This document shows positions 36,754 through 45,688 of a stretch of DNA of 64,000 nucleotides, piece after piece. The notes under the pieces are model-generated. The model made no database searches and had not been told where the DNA came from. It saw only the letters and a list, made by a program, of their open reading frames with translations. The DNA is from Clostridium aciditolerans. Lineage in GTDB: Bacteria; Bacillota; Clostridia; Clostridiales; Clostridiaceae. Both the position numbers and the translations under genes were made by a program. Positions within the stretch are counted from its first letter, which is position 1; each line of letters starts with the position of its first letter. The DNA lies in the NCBI RefSeq assembly GCF_016316925.1, contig NZ_JAEEGB010000005.1:186001-250000 (forward strand), given 5' to 3'.

Positions 36754-38187
36754 TCAAAGAGAAGGGATTTTTACTGTTACCTTTACTTCATTGCCATTTT
36801 CAATAAATATTTGTCCATTATGCTCCTTAACTATTTCACTACATATGTATAACCCCAATCCACTACTTCCAGCTTCAATTGTATTGTTTCCCTTTACAAA
36901 AGGCTCAAAAATAGAATTATAAATATCACAGGGTATTGGATTACTTCTATTTAAAATTTGTATTGTATAAGTTTTATCCTCATTAAATGCATTTATATTG
37001 ATACTTTCTTCTGAGAAAGAATATTTAATAGCATTATCTAATAAATTTATTATGAGTTGCTTTATCTTATTTTCTTGCCCAATTATAAATCCCTCTTCGA
37101 TATTTACCCGTATATCAATTGAATATTTTTTTGCCTTAATACTCATATCATTACATATATCCTCTAAGAGACTTTTCATTTTAATATTTTTCTTATCTTC
37201 TTCTAAAAAACTTAATCCTTTAGAAACATTAATCAAATCCAAAACTAAGCTATGAAGTCTTTCGCTCTCTAAATAAATTCGCTGTACTGCTCTATCCTTA
37301 AACTCCTTATCTTCTACATCTTTATCTAAAAGTATTTGAGCATAACCAGAAATAGCTGTCAGTGGAGTTTTTAGTTCATGTGTTACATTATTGAAAAATT
37401 CCCTTCTTCCCTTTTCCAGCTTTAGCACCTTATCTTTTTCCATACTTATTGTTTGAATTTGATTTTTTATTTTGTCCTTCATATTCATGAACTCGTTCAG
37501 TAGTATTCCTATTTCATCCTTACTTTTAATATCTAAATCTATTTCATAGTCTCCATCTTCAATTTTCTTTATTTGTTTTGTTAAAACTATAATGGGTCTT
37601 ATTATTTTAGATGTAAATAAATATGATAGTATAAATATAACTATAAAAACTGCAAATTCAATTACTGTAATAACATCTACAATCCTTTTGTTTTCTAAAT
37701 ACATATTATTATAATTTTGGCTTATATTAATTATCCCCAAACACTTGTCTTCATAATATAAAGGATAGGATAAAACTGCCTGAACATTATCACTATTGTA
37801 TTTTAGATTTATTACAGCTTCTCCCTTAAGTGCTGACTTTGCTCCTTTCTCTGTTAATTCATTAGAATCTAAACTCATATTGCTTTCCATAACCTTTCCA
37901 CTAGGATTTCTTATTTCAAACTCATAATTGTAGGTAAGCACAGAGTTGTTAAGTAAATTCCTCATGCTAGTATAAAAACTTTTTTCATTCTCATATGAAT
38001 CCTTAGATTTCATATTATAACGAAGGTACTCTCTTGAATTTTTCATTGTATCCTTCATAGAGTTTTTTATAATATTTTCTAAATTAGTTTCAAAGACTTG
38101 TCTAATTAAAAGATTTAAAGCAACAGCAGAAATTATAAATATCATTGATAATCCCAGTATAAATTTGAATCTTACACTATTTCTCAT
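36754..38187 (-). CDS. Sensor histidine kinase
   Basis: 477-residue membrane kinase. TM1 about 9-27, an extracellular domain of about 150 residues (single-Cache-like, with YEDKCLGIINISQNYNN before TM2), TM2 about 178-198, HAMP (KIEDGDYEIDLDIKSKDEIG), H-box FFNNVTHELKTPLTAISGYA (phospho-His near 279), and ATPase N, G1 and G2 boxes (DNAIKYS, SSGLGLYICSEIV). It starts 4 bases after the response regulator stop. The pair is of the PhoR/ResE class; the signal is unknown. Confidence 0.9.
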   Translation of the reverse strand: MRNSVRFKFILGLSMIFIISAVALNLLIRQVFETNLENIIKNSMKDTMKNSREYLRYNMKSKDSYENEKSFYTSMRNLLNNSVLTYNYEFEIRNPSGKVMESNMSLDSNELTEKGAKSALKGEAVINLKYNSDNVQAVLSYPLYYEDKCLGIINISQNYNNMYLENKRIVDVITVIEFAVFIVIFILSYLFTSKIIRPIIVLTKQIKKIEDGDYEIDLDIKSKDEIGILLNEFMNMKDKIKNQIQTISMEKDKVLKLEKGRREFFNNVTHELKTPLTAISGYAQILLDKDVEDKEFKDRAVQRIYLESERLHSLVLDLINVSKGLSFLEEDKKNIKMKSLLEDICNDMSIKAKKYSIDIRVNIEEGFIIGQENKIKQLIINLLDNAIKYSFSEESININAFNEDKTYTIQILNRSNPIPCDIYNSIFEPFVKGNNTIEAGSSGLGLYICSEIVKEHNGQIFIENGNEVKVTVKIPSL

Positions 38188-38191
38188 AACA

Positions 38192-38878
38192 TTACCTCAT
38201 AACATATCCTACGCCAAAAACTGTCTCAATAAATGATTGTCCACTTTCTAGATTTAACTTTGCCCTCAATCTTCTTACATGAATATCAACAGTTCTAATC
38301 TCACCATCATAATCCATTCCCCAAACTCTATCTAAAATTTCTTCCCTTGAAAAAACTCTATTTTTATTTTTTATAAAGAATGTCAGTAAATCATATTCTT
38401 TAGGCTTGAGCTTGATCTCTTCTTCATTTTTAATTATCATTCTTTTCTCTAAATTAATTTTCACATTTGTATTTAACTGTATGAAATTACCCTCTTCATC
38501 ATAGTTCTTATATTTATCAACCCTTCTTAAAGCTACTTTCACCCGTGCTAAAACTTCTTTTATATGAAATGGTTTTGTTATATAATCATCTGCTCCAAGT
38601 TCTAACCCAAGTATTTTATCTATAACATCATTTCTTGCTGTAAGCATTATTATTGGAATTCTATAATTAGCATTAATAAACTTGCAAAGTTCAAAGCCGC
38701 TTTCATCTGGTAAATTAATATCCAACAATACTATATGAGGCTTAAACTCCTCTAGAAGCTTTCGTGCTTCCTTTGAAGAAAAAGCCCCTTTCACTTCGTA
38801 ACCTTCTCCTTTTAAGGAAAAAGTTAATATATCATTTATAGAAAATTCATCTTCAATAACAAGTACTCTAAAGCTCAC
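38192..38878 (-). CDS. OmpR/PhoB-family response regulator
   Basis: 228 residues. Receiver domain with acidic pair ED near residue 9, phospho-Asp in IVLLDINLPDESG, and the conserved Lys in DYITKPFH. A C-terminal winged helix follows (LKPKEYDLLTFFIKNKNRVFSREEILDRVWG ... TVDIHVRRLRAKL). The start is GTG at 38878, with AAGGGGGA 7 bases ahead. First gene of an operon with the sensor kinase and probably the lipoprotein. Confidence 0.92.
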   Translation of the reverse strand: MSFRVLVIEDEFSINDILTFSLKGEGYEVKGAFSSKEARKLLEEFKPHIVLLDINLPDESGFELCKFINANYRIPIIMLTARNDVIDKILGLELGADDYITKPFHIKEVLARVKVALRRVDKYKNYDEEGNFIQLNTNVKINLEKRMIIKNEEEIKLKPKEYDLLTFFIKNKNRVFSREEILDRVWGMDYDGEIRTVDIHVRRLRAKLNLESGQSFIETVFGVGYVMR

Positions 38879-38973
38879 AATTCATCCCCCTTAATACTTA
38901 ATATATAGAGTCTACGTGGATAATTATATCACTTTATCATATAATTCCCATACAATAAAGGTAACCCTATAAT

Positions 38974-40404
38974 TTACTTTCTCTTTTTATTCTTTAGATA
39001 CAAAAACCTTGGTCTATCATTATCTTTTGTTGGTTCACTCATAACATAATCTTTTAAATCCTTAAAACCGAAAGATGCTACAGGTGCAGTATATGGTATT
39101 CCAAAGTTTTCAATTGATGATACCTTTATCACTATAATAGTTAGTCCCATTACGAATCCAAATATTCCAAATATTCCAGAAAGTATAATCATAAGAAATT
39201 TTAATATTCTTATAGGATTCATCAGCGTATAATCTGTAACGGCGAAGGATGCCATAGAAGATAATGCCACAATTATTACCATAAGAGGACTCACAAGTCC
39301 TGCAAAAACTGCTGCCTGACCAATAACAATGGTTCCTACTATACTTATAGAAGAACCTATTTGTTTTGGAAGCCTTAGATTTGCTTCTCTTAACAGTTCT
39401 AATATTGATTCCATCATTATAGATTCTATTAGAGCATTTACAGGTACTCCAACTCTAGAAGCTGCAAGTGTTAAAATATAGTGTGCAGGAAGAATATCAG
39501 GATGAAAAGCAACTACAACAACATATATAGATGATAGAGTTAGTGCTACCATTAGAGATGAAAACCTCAAAAATTTAAAAAGTATTCCTGCATAAGAGTT
39601 ACCATAATGATCATCACCAGCATCTAAAAATTCAATAAAGTTTTTAGGCGCTATTAATGATAAATTACTTCCCTCTACTATGATGCATACTTTCCCCTCT
39701 AATATATTAGCACAAGCAGTATCCGATCTTTCACTAATACCTACTTGAGGAAACAATAATCCACTTTTATTGGATATAAACTTTTGTATATATCCTGATT
39801 CTAAGACACCGTCGATATCTATTTCTCCCAATACTTTTTTAATTTCAGTAACATAATTTGAATTTGCAACATCCTCTAGATAAATTACAGCAACTGGGGT
39901 TTTTGTTCTTCTCCCAACTATATAATAATCTATTTTTAGCGAGGGATCTTTTATCCTGTAACGTATTAGAGACAAATTTGAATCTAAATTCTCATTAAAA
40001 GCATCCTTAGGAGACCTAATTCCCGATTCAATTTCTGGTGATTGAATATTTCTCTTTTCTATCTTTAAAGTATTTGCCACTATATATCTGCTGTCTCCAG
40101 ATATAAAAACAATTGATTTCCCTGATACAATATAATTAATTATTTTGTTTTCATCATTTTCAGAAAAAACATCATCTATATAAATAACCGAATTTATTAT
40201 TAATTCTGCTGTTAACGTTTGTGCCCCATCATATTGCAATAACGGCTTTATAATATTTTCAGATAAGCCATCTCTGTTTGTTATTTGTGGAATATATAAA
40301 ATGTAAATTTCTTTCTCTTTAATAACTAATTTTCTTGAAATCAATCCAGTTATATTTCTTGTTAGCTCTTCAACTTTACTGCTGTAGTTATCTTGTTCAA
40401 CCAT
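38974..40404 (-). CDS. Spore germination protein, GerA family (A subunit)
   Basis: 476-residue A subunit of a germinant receptor in the inner spore membrane. The N-terminal soluble domain spans about residues 1-245; it is followed by four to five helices, including the highly conserved LRLPKQIGSSISIVGTIVIGQAAVFAGLVSP block and SFAVTDYTLMNPIRILKF. It is the last gene of a B-C-A operon, 12 bases after gerC. A subunits help gate ion release on germinant binding; the germinant is unknown. AAGGG precedes the ATG. Confidence 0.92.
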   Translation of the reverse strand: MVEQDNYSSKVEELTRNITGLISRKLVIKEKEIYILYIPQITNRDGLSENIIKPLLQYDGAQTLTAELIINSVIYIDDVFSENDENKIINYIVSGKSIVFISGDSRYIVANTLKIEKRNIQSPEIESGIRSPKDAFNENLDSNLSLIRYRIKDPSLKIDYYIVGRRTKTPVAVIYLEDVANSNYVTEIKKVLGEIDIDGVLESGYIQKFISNKSGLLFPQVGISERSDTACANILEGKVCIIVEGSNLSLIAPKNFIEFLDAGDDHYGNSYAGILFKFLRFSSLMVALTLSSIYVVVVAFHPDILPAHYILTLAASRVGVPVNALIESIMMESILELLREANLRLPKQIGSSISIVGTIVIGQAAVFAGLVSPLMVIIVALSSMASFAVTDYTLMNPIRILKFLMIILSGIFGIFGFVMGLTIIVIKVSSIENFGIPYTAPVASFGFKDLKDYVMSEPTKDNDRPRFLYLKNKKRK

Positions 40405-40416
40405 ATTACCCTTCCT

Positions 40417-41559
40417 TTAGTCTGGTTTTTTCCCATTTGGATCTAATATACTAGTATCTTTTATAGTAGTTTTTACATTTACATGAAAATTTGCCTTTGG
40501 ATACTCCTCTTTCCAGTTCATCTTTTTGTATTCTATTGCATGTTCAGCCCTAAAATATTTGGCAAATCCGAATACATCGCACTGCATTTCATTTTGTGAA
40601 CGATTTATTGCACGCATAACCTCTTCTTTTGTCATATTGGAAACTATGTCTTCTATTTTTTTTGTTTCAGCTTTACTTAAAGGCTCTATGCTATATTCAT
40701 ATTGAATTTGTGCATTTAATTTTAAATCTATGTATATATTAATTTTATTATCTTCATACTTTGTTCTTATAGTTCTTTTTTCTAGAACAGGCTTAACAGA
40801 AACTAAATTTTTTTCATTTTTGGGATGTGGAATAACACGTTCTACAGTTGTTTTTTTTGCTACTAGATATAAAAATCCTGTACTTTCTTTATAGTCTATA
40901 ATGTCAATTAACTTTGAATCTTTCATTACTGCAAAACCTAAATACTTAATATTTTTGTTATCCTCCTTAGTAATATAAGGCAGCAACAACCCTATGTCTC
41001 CGAATTGGATATCTGTTTGTATATCTTGTACTGTTTTATGTAACGCTGCTCCAGTTTCATCTAAATATCTAATTGTATCTTCTATTCCATAGCCTATAAA
41101 TATGTCGTTTTCAATTCTCCCTGTAAACAGTTCCTTTGCTGGCTCTTTACATATTACTACGGGTACAGAATTTCTAAGCCATATAGTAAAGTACGCTCTA
41201 TTTATATAAGCTTCTATACCCTTTTTTTCAGCATACTTTTTACTAAATGCTATTACTCTTACTGCTCCTGCAAAATCCTGAAAAGGAACTTTAACATTAT
41301 GGTCAGCGTTTGACTCTTCAAAATGCTTTCCTAGAGATCTATACTTATATACATCTACAACTTGCAACATCCCCCTTCCCTGGGTATTACTTGCGGTAAG
41401 CTTTGCTATTTCACCAGTAAACTCCAATTGATTTTCTACATCGTCTACTCCTATAGAAAGGTCAATACTCCTTCTATTAATGTCCCTATAATCCCAACAT
41501 CCTGTTAAAAATAATGTCAATAGTAACATAATTATTGTTTTATTATATCTTCTTATCAT
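40417..41559 (-). CDS. Spore germination lipoprotein, Ger(x)C family (C subunit)
   Basis: 380-residue lipoprotein subunit of the germinant receptor. Signal with lipobox (TIIMLLLTLFLTGCWDYRDINRRSIDLSIGVD); the WDYRDI stretch after the cysteine is a hallmark of the family. The three-domain C-terminal part includes VVICKEPAKELFTGRI and the final FAKYFRAEHAIEYKKMNWKEEYP. The start overlaps the end of gerB by 17 bases, which implies translational coupling. Confidence 0.92.
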   Translation of the reverse strand: MIRRYNKTIIMLLLTLFLTGCWDYRDINRRSIDLSIGVDDVENQLEFTGEIAKLTASNTQGRGMLQVVDVYKYRSLGKHFEESNADHNVKVPFQDFAGAVRVIAFSKKYAEKKGIEAYINRAYFTIWLRNSVPVVICKEPAKELFTGRIENDIFIGYGIEDTIRYLDETGAALHKTVQDIQTDIQFGDIGLLLPYITKEDNKNIKYLGFAVMKDSKLIDIIDYKESTGFLYLVAKKTTVERVIPHPKNEKNLVSVKPVLEKRTIRTKYEDNKINIYIDLKLNAQIQYEYSIEPLSKAETKKIEDIVSNMTKEEVMRAINRSQNEMQCDVFGFAKYFRAEHAIEYKKMNWKEEYPKANFHVNVKTTIKDTSILDPNGKKPD

Positions 41560-42643
41560 ATTTTTTCACCTTTATAATTGTAAGTAGAATAATTAATATT
41601 ACTATTGTCGCTATGGCTGCAAAATAAGAATTATATTTAATGATTGATTCTATTTGATCTTTTGTTTTTGGAATTTGAGCTGCTATAAACCCTATAATAG
41701 TTACACCTGCTACAATATATTTATATTTTATATTTCTGGTTATTTTATTTGCAAAAGTAATTACTCCATACCCCCATAGACATATGGCACAAATTATATT
41801 CATCGACCAATATACCATATATATACCATCAAGCCTTCTAAAAAATTCAAGGTAGTATATATCAGTACCTCTTATAACATCAAGTAAGGATACCTGATAA
41901 TGAACTACCGCTTCTACTCCAACTACTGATATTACTGACTCTACTATGTAAATGTATATAATACCAATAAAACCTACAATAAAAGTTGTGTATTTTAATG
42001 CTTTTTTATTATGTTGTCTACTGAGGGGCAGAACAAAAAGTATTTCCGCCCCTAAAAAAGCAATAACAATTTTAAATATTGCACTAAAATAAATTCCTAA
42101 ATCTTGCACAACAAATAACGGACGTATATGAACAAACCTTCCCTTTGTAAGTAAAAGTGTGTTTATAAACATAAATCCAATAATATTCAAAATCCCATAT
42201 AGTTCGCATACTCTTGCGATAACATTTATTCCTTTGACTAAGGCATAAAATACAACTATATAAAATAGAGCACATATGGCTATTATAGGGGTTTTGTTAA
42301 GAATAATCATTTTTAAAGTTTCAGCGTATATTCTTGTTATCATAGTAAAGTTTAGAAAAAAGTATATTATGTATACAATTAAAAAAATATATGTTATTGT
42401 TTTGCCTACTAACTGCTGACCATATTCATAAAGTGTTTTGCCTTCAAAAGTATATTGAAGATATGTAATCATATAAGTAATTACCATAATTATAATTGTT
42501 AAAATAAGCAGTGAAAACCAAGAGCCTGCTCCAGCATTCTGTGCTGCCTCACTAGGTAGGTCAATGACTCCGTACCCGACTGTTATACAGTATATCATGA
42601 GAGAAATTTGCCTGTTTGTAAGAAATTTACTCATGTATTTCAC
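41543..42643 (-). CDS. Spore germination permease, GerB family (B subunit)
   Basis: 366-residue APC-superfamily protein of ten helices, proposed to hold the germinant pocket. Opening SKFLTNRQISLMIYCITVGYGVIDLPSEAAQNAGAGSWFSLL is typical of endospore germination permeases. GGGAG lies before the ATG at 42643. It is the first gene of the operon; receptor operons in this group more often begin with the A gene, so the B-C-A order is a little unusual. I could not find a convincing sigma-G promoter in the short 5' gap. Confidence 0.92.
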   Translation of the reverse strand: MKYMSKFLTNRQISLMIYCITVGYGVIDLPSEAAQNAGAGSWFSLLILTIIIMVITYMITYLQYTFEGKTLYEYGQQLVGKTITYIFLIVYIIYFFLNFTMITRIYAETLKMIILNKTPIIAICALFYIVVFYALVKGINVIARVCELYGILNIIGFMFINTLLLTKGRFVHIRPLFVVQDLGIYFSAIFKIVIAFLGAEILFVLPLSRQHNKKALKYTTFIVGFIGIIYIYIVESVISVVGVEAVVHYQVSLLDVIRGTDIYYLEFFRRLDGIYMVYWSMNIICAICLWGYGVITFANKITRNIKYKYIVAGVTIIGFIAAQIPKTKDQIESIIKYNSYFAAIATIVILIILLTIIKVKKYDKKI

Positions 42644-42705
42644 TCCCTATAAGTTTACATACTAATAGGGTATCCACTTAATTACATTATATTTATACAA
42701 AATTT

Positions 42706-42749
42706 AAGGCAAGGCCAGTGAGACGTATAACATCCACTTTCCTTGCCTT
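42706..42749. terminator. Terminator between the S41-type gene and the ger operon
   Basis: Arms AAGGCAAGG...CCAGTG and CACTTT...CCTTGCCTT, overlapping the stop region of the upstream minus-strand gene. Confidence 0.65.
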
Positions 42750-42750
42750 T

Positions 42751-43932
42751 TTATTTGAACTTTAAAACATAATCTAAAAAAGGGTCTTCATTCTTAATAT
42801 AATTTTCTATAGTTAAAGCTAAACTCACCTCTGGATAAAAGCTTGGTAAACTATCGTCTTTAATAATTTTATAGTATTTAGTAGAATAGCACACTGTTAA
42901 GCCAGAATTTTTTAGTGTAAATCTCTCTACCTCTCCATAGCAATTAGGTTTTCCCCCTGTAGCCTCTCCTAAAAATATCGCATTAGTATCTTCCTTTAGT
43001 AATAATACATTTAATAAAGCGGAAGAAAAAGTTTCACGGCCTACTATTACAAAGAGATTACCCTTTTTATTTATTTTATCACAAGCTTTTAGGTCCTCAA
43101 TAAATGGCTCTAATAAGGTAGAGTTGCCTCCAGAATTGTTACGTAAGTCTATAACAAGCTTATCAACTTGATTTTTATTAATAAATTTTATTAGTTCTTT
43201 ACCAAAATCAAAAACACTTTTATCTTCCATCTCTTTGCAGGCATTATATTTAAAGTAAAGAACCTTGAACTCTTTCATGTATTCATACCAATAATATTTA
43301 TCAAAGTTCTTTCTATAAAGAGGCACTATATTATCCTTTAACATAGACTTTTGGCTTTCTTTAAGCTTCTTTCTTACTTCTCTTATTGGTAAGGACTCAA
43401 TTTCTATGTTTTTTATTTTTTTCTTTCTATCCTCAATAGTCAACTCCAAGCTTTCAATGGTATCAAGAATTTCTAATCCGTATAAAAACTCAATAGCAGG
43501 AAAATATTTAGGAAGTTGAGCTTTACACAAAGCCTCATTTTCATAGGAAACAATAGTACTTAAAACTTTAATGACTTCTTTTATATCCATACCATTAACT
43601 TTAAGTATCTTACAATTTTCTATGTGCTTATATCTTTCAATTGTTGATATTATATATATTCCATCTTTAAACCAATATAATTCTATAGGGCAAAGAAAAT
43701 TAACGGGCAGTATAATTCCGGTATGAGCATCCCTTATTGCTGCAACTATTTTAGCTAAATTTACTCTGATTTCGTATTCATCTAAATTTCTAATTTTTCT
43801 CTTTAATTCTTTTATTTCTTTAAAAAACTCTTCCTTTGATTTATTGAAAAATAAATTTTTATGCCTATTAGGAAGTTCTAAAGCCAGCAAATCAATATCT
43901 TCTATCCATTTGTCATTTCTACTTAAAACCAT
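42751..43932 (-). CDS. S41-family (tail-specific) serine protease-like protein
   Basis: 393 residues. A mostly helical N-terminal part precedes a C-terminal S41 core: VIDLRNNSGGNS, then the nucleophile region GRETFSSALLNVLL (Ser near position 310), and LGEATGGKPNCYGE. These match the Tricorn/CtpA core. No signal peptide and no obvious PDZ domain, so it is perhaps cytoplasmic. The frame starts at 43980, but ATG 43932 has GAGGG 8 bases upstream. It stands alone upstream of the ger operon, separated by a hairpin. Confidence 0.78.
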   Translation of the reverse strand: MVLSRNDKWIEDIDLLALELPNRHKNLFFNKSKEEFFKEIKELKRKIRNLDEYEIRVNLAKIVAAIRDAHTGIILPVNFLCPIELYWFKDGIYIISTIERYKHIENCKILKVNGMDIKEVIKVLSTIVSYENEALCKAQLPKYFPAIEFLYGLEILDTIESLELTIEDRKKKIKNIEIESLPIREVRKKLKESQKSMLKDNIVPLYRKNFDKYYWYEYMKEFKVLYFKYNACKEMEDKSVFDFGKELIKFINKNQVDKLVIDLRNNSGGNSTLLEPFIEDLKACDKINKKGNLFVIVGRETFSSALLNVLLLKEDTNAIFLGEATGGKPNCYGEVERFTLKNSGLTVCYSTKYYKIIKDDSLPSFYPEVSLALTIENYIKNEDPFLDYVLKFK

Positions 43933-44096
43933 ATACTTTTCCCTCGCTATTATATTTAATATATATTCTAATATTAGCACAAAATAACTCCATGTATAAG
44001 ATTATTTCATATAGGCTTTCTAGTTGTAAACTATATAGTTTTGAACTAAATATTAATTGTTTTTGAAGCTTAATCAAGGGAATCGTAATAATTTTC

Positions 44097-44125
44097 TTGA
44101 TTTTTGGAAAACTTAATGATATAAT
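44097..44125 (+). promoter_or_regulatory. Promoter of the cold-shock gene
   Basis: TTGATT, 17-base spacer, TATAAT. The 5' untranslated leader would be about 70 bases, as often seen for csp genes. Confidence 0.65.
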
Positions 44126-44204
44126 ATAATAATTGTCGATAAAACATAATTATTACATAATGTAATGTGTTAATTTAAAATGTTTTGTCTTAGGAGGATA
44201 ATTA

Positions 44205-44408
44205 ATGAAAATTGGAACAGTAAAATGGTTTAACTCAGAAAAAGGATTTGGATTTATTGAAATTGAAGGTGAAAGTGATGTTTTTGTTCACTTCTCAGCA
44301 ATTCAAGGAAACGCTCCTAGAAAAAGTCTTGAAGAAGGCGAAAAAGTTCAGTTCGATGTTGAAAAAGGTCCTAGAGGTCTTCAAGCAACTAACGTTGTAA
44401 AACTATAG
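44205..44408 (+). CDS. Cold-shock domain protein (CspA/CspB family)
   Basis: 67-residue single OB-fold nucleic-acid chaperone. Both RNP motifs are intact: KGFGFIE (RNP1) and DVFVHFSAI (RNP2). The start is ATG 44205 with AGGAGG 7 bases ahead. Monocistronic, with its own promoter and a strong terminator. It should bind single-stranded RNA and aid translation at low temperature. Confidence 0.97.
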   Translation: MKIGTVKWFNSEKGFGFIEIEGESDVFVHFSAIQGNAPRKSLEEGEKVQFDVEKGPRGLQATNVVKL

Positions 44409-44458
44409 ATTTAGTTTTGTATTATATTAAGCTTTAATATATAAACAGTGATAGTTCT

Positions 44459-44485
44459 GCCACCTTTCCAAAGGTGGCTTTTTAT
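44459..44485 (+). terminator. Terminator of the cold-shock gene
   Basis: Arms GCCACCTTT / AAAGGTGGC followed by TTTTTATT. Confidence 0.92.
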
Positions 44486-44541
44486 TCAACGGTAATATTT
44501 GTAGTTTTTAAAATATTACATTATAAAGGAGATTATTTATA

Positions 44542-45036
44542 GTGAAAAAAAATTATAAAATGAAAAAAACAATATCCATGAAGATGTTTATTAATGAATT
44601 TGGTGAAAGCTTCTCTAAACATATGAAAAAAAGACTGCTTGAGCTAGAGGTAAGATGTGTTTTAACAAGAAAAGAAGATAGCTATAGACTTGATATTAAG
44701 CACGTAGAGCATACGCAATATGCTTTTGATAATGACCATAATAATAGCACTTCCCAAAAAGAATATGTGTATGGACAACTTATAGTTATGGATGGAGCAC
44801 TATACTACTCAGAAAGTTGTATAGAAAATGATACGGTTATGCAATCTCCAATTGTAGCTGTTATATATGACGACCTAGATAGCGAAGGTATGATTTTAGA
44901 CAATGATAACAGGGCTAAAAAAATAGATGACAATAATATCGATTACGTTATAGATACTATGCTGACAGTATTTCCTGATGTATCTCAATCATACCTAAAT
45001 ATTATAAAGGAAATGATTTCCCACGAAAGAAATTAA
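44542..45036 (+). CDS. Hypothetical acidic protein
   Basis: 164 residues, no signal or membrane segment. The N-terminus is lysine-rich (KKNYKMKKTISMKMF), the rest is acidic with alternating strands (VIYDDLDSEGMILDNDNRAK). I recognise no family. The start is GTG 44542 after AAGGAG; an ATG at 44560 is an alternative. Probably cytoplasmic. It lies between the cold-shock gene and a small structured transcript, with its own spacing and no shared promoter evident. Confidence 0.6.
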   Translation: MKKNYKMKKTISMKMFINEFGESFSKHMKKRLLELEVRCVLTRKEDSYRLDIKHVEHTQYAFDNDHNNSTSQKEYVYGQLIVMDGALYYSESCIENDTVMQSPIVAVIYDDLDSEGMILDNDNRAKKIDDNNIDYVIDTMLTVFPDVSQSYLNIIKEMISHERN

Positions 45037-45044
45037 TAATTAGC

Positions 45045-45072
45045 TTGTATTTTTTTTAGGATATGTTATAAT
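45045..45072 (+). promoter_or_regulatory. Promoter of a long-leader transcript
   Basis: TTGTAT, 16-base spacer, TATAAT preceded by TGT (extended -10). No gene starts for 260 bases downstream; the first well-placed start is at 45337. Confidence 0.55.
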
Positions 45073-45101
45073 TATATATCCGCGGTAAAATTAATTTATG
45101 T

Positions 45102-45311
45102 TATAGAATAGTTGCAAGGTACATTTGCAAAATCAAATTTTTTTCAAATATTAGAGTTATATAAAATTAGAAAAATGAACGAATATCCTGACTGGCAATT
45201 CTGATAATCTTCAAAACTCCGTCTTCTAATTTAATCCCTAATTTTAAAAATTTCGTTGGTTTTTGTACTAACAATACTACCATTATAGTATTTGTTGCGG
45301 CAATTCTATTA
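45102..45311 (+). ncRNA. Putative structured leader RNA
   Basis: A closing stem is suggested: ATAGAAT-bulge-TGC (45103-45115) pairs with GCA-ATTCTAT (45300-45309), enclosing about 185 bases just upstream of the ribosome site of a 23-codon gene. A nine-codon ORF (MNEYPDWQF) inside lacks a ribosome site. I cannot match it to a known riboswitch, T-box or 6S RNA. Confidence 0.35.
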
Positions 45312-45336
45312 AGTCGTAGTATTAGGAGGTATTAAA

Positions 45337-45408
45337 ATGAACTTTTTAGATGTATTTATAATTACAGAAGATGTTATTGAAGAGTGTCTAATAGAATGTC
45401 TAGATTAG
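45337..45408 (+). CDS. Small protein of 23 residues with strong ribosome site
   Basis: ATG 45337 to TAG 45408, encoding MNFLDVFIITEDVIEECLIE plus three residues (CLD). TAGGAGG stands 6 bases before the ATG, and a rho-independent terminator starts 12 bases after the stop, so this is a complete small transcription unit. The peptide is acidic and hydrophobic with two cysteines. It could be a functional microprotein or a regulatory leader. No homologue known to me. Confidence 0.55.
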   Translation: MNFLDVFIITEDVIEECLIECLD

Positions 45409-45420
45409 TAATAACTAACT

Positions 45421-45456
45421 AAAAGCTATCAATGTGAAAAACTATTGATAGCTTTT
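45421..45456 (+). terminator. Terminator after the 23-codon gene
   Basis: Thirteen-bp arms AAAAGCTATCAAT / ATTGATAGCTTTT followed by T-run. Confidence 0.9.
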
Positions 45457-45635
45457 TTATTTATAATGATAACAACATTATAAATACTCAATTTGTTGAC
45501 TTATATATTTAATTCCTTTGATTGTTGCATATCAAGTATATTTTATTAAATAATAATTAATATTTTAAAATAAATTTTAAATTTATACTTGTATTATCTA
45601 AAGTTTGTATGTTATATTATTTACATCATATACTC

Positions 45636-45660
45636 AATATTTACGATATTCGTAAATATT
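45636..45660. promoter_or_regulatory. Operator-like palindrome upstream of the ferritin-like gene
   Basis: Perfect 11-bp arms AATATTTACGA and TCGTAAATATT around TAT, 28 bases before the start codon. It is not a Fur, PerR or Rex consensus as I know them. Confidence 0.6.
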
Positions 45661-45688
45661 ACATATTTATAATAAGGGGTGGGGTATA

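Noticed and set aside
42644..42700. Sigma-G type promoter for the ger operon
   Set aside because: No GNATR-N18-CATNNTA pair could be aligned with confidence.
45060..45336. 6S RNA, T-box or tmRNA in the long leader
   Set aside because: No T-box AGGGUGGNACCGCG, no tmRNA tag, and no recognisable 6S bubble or length match.
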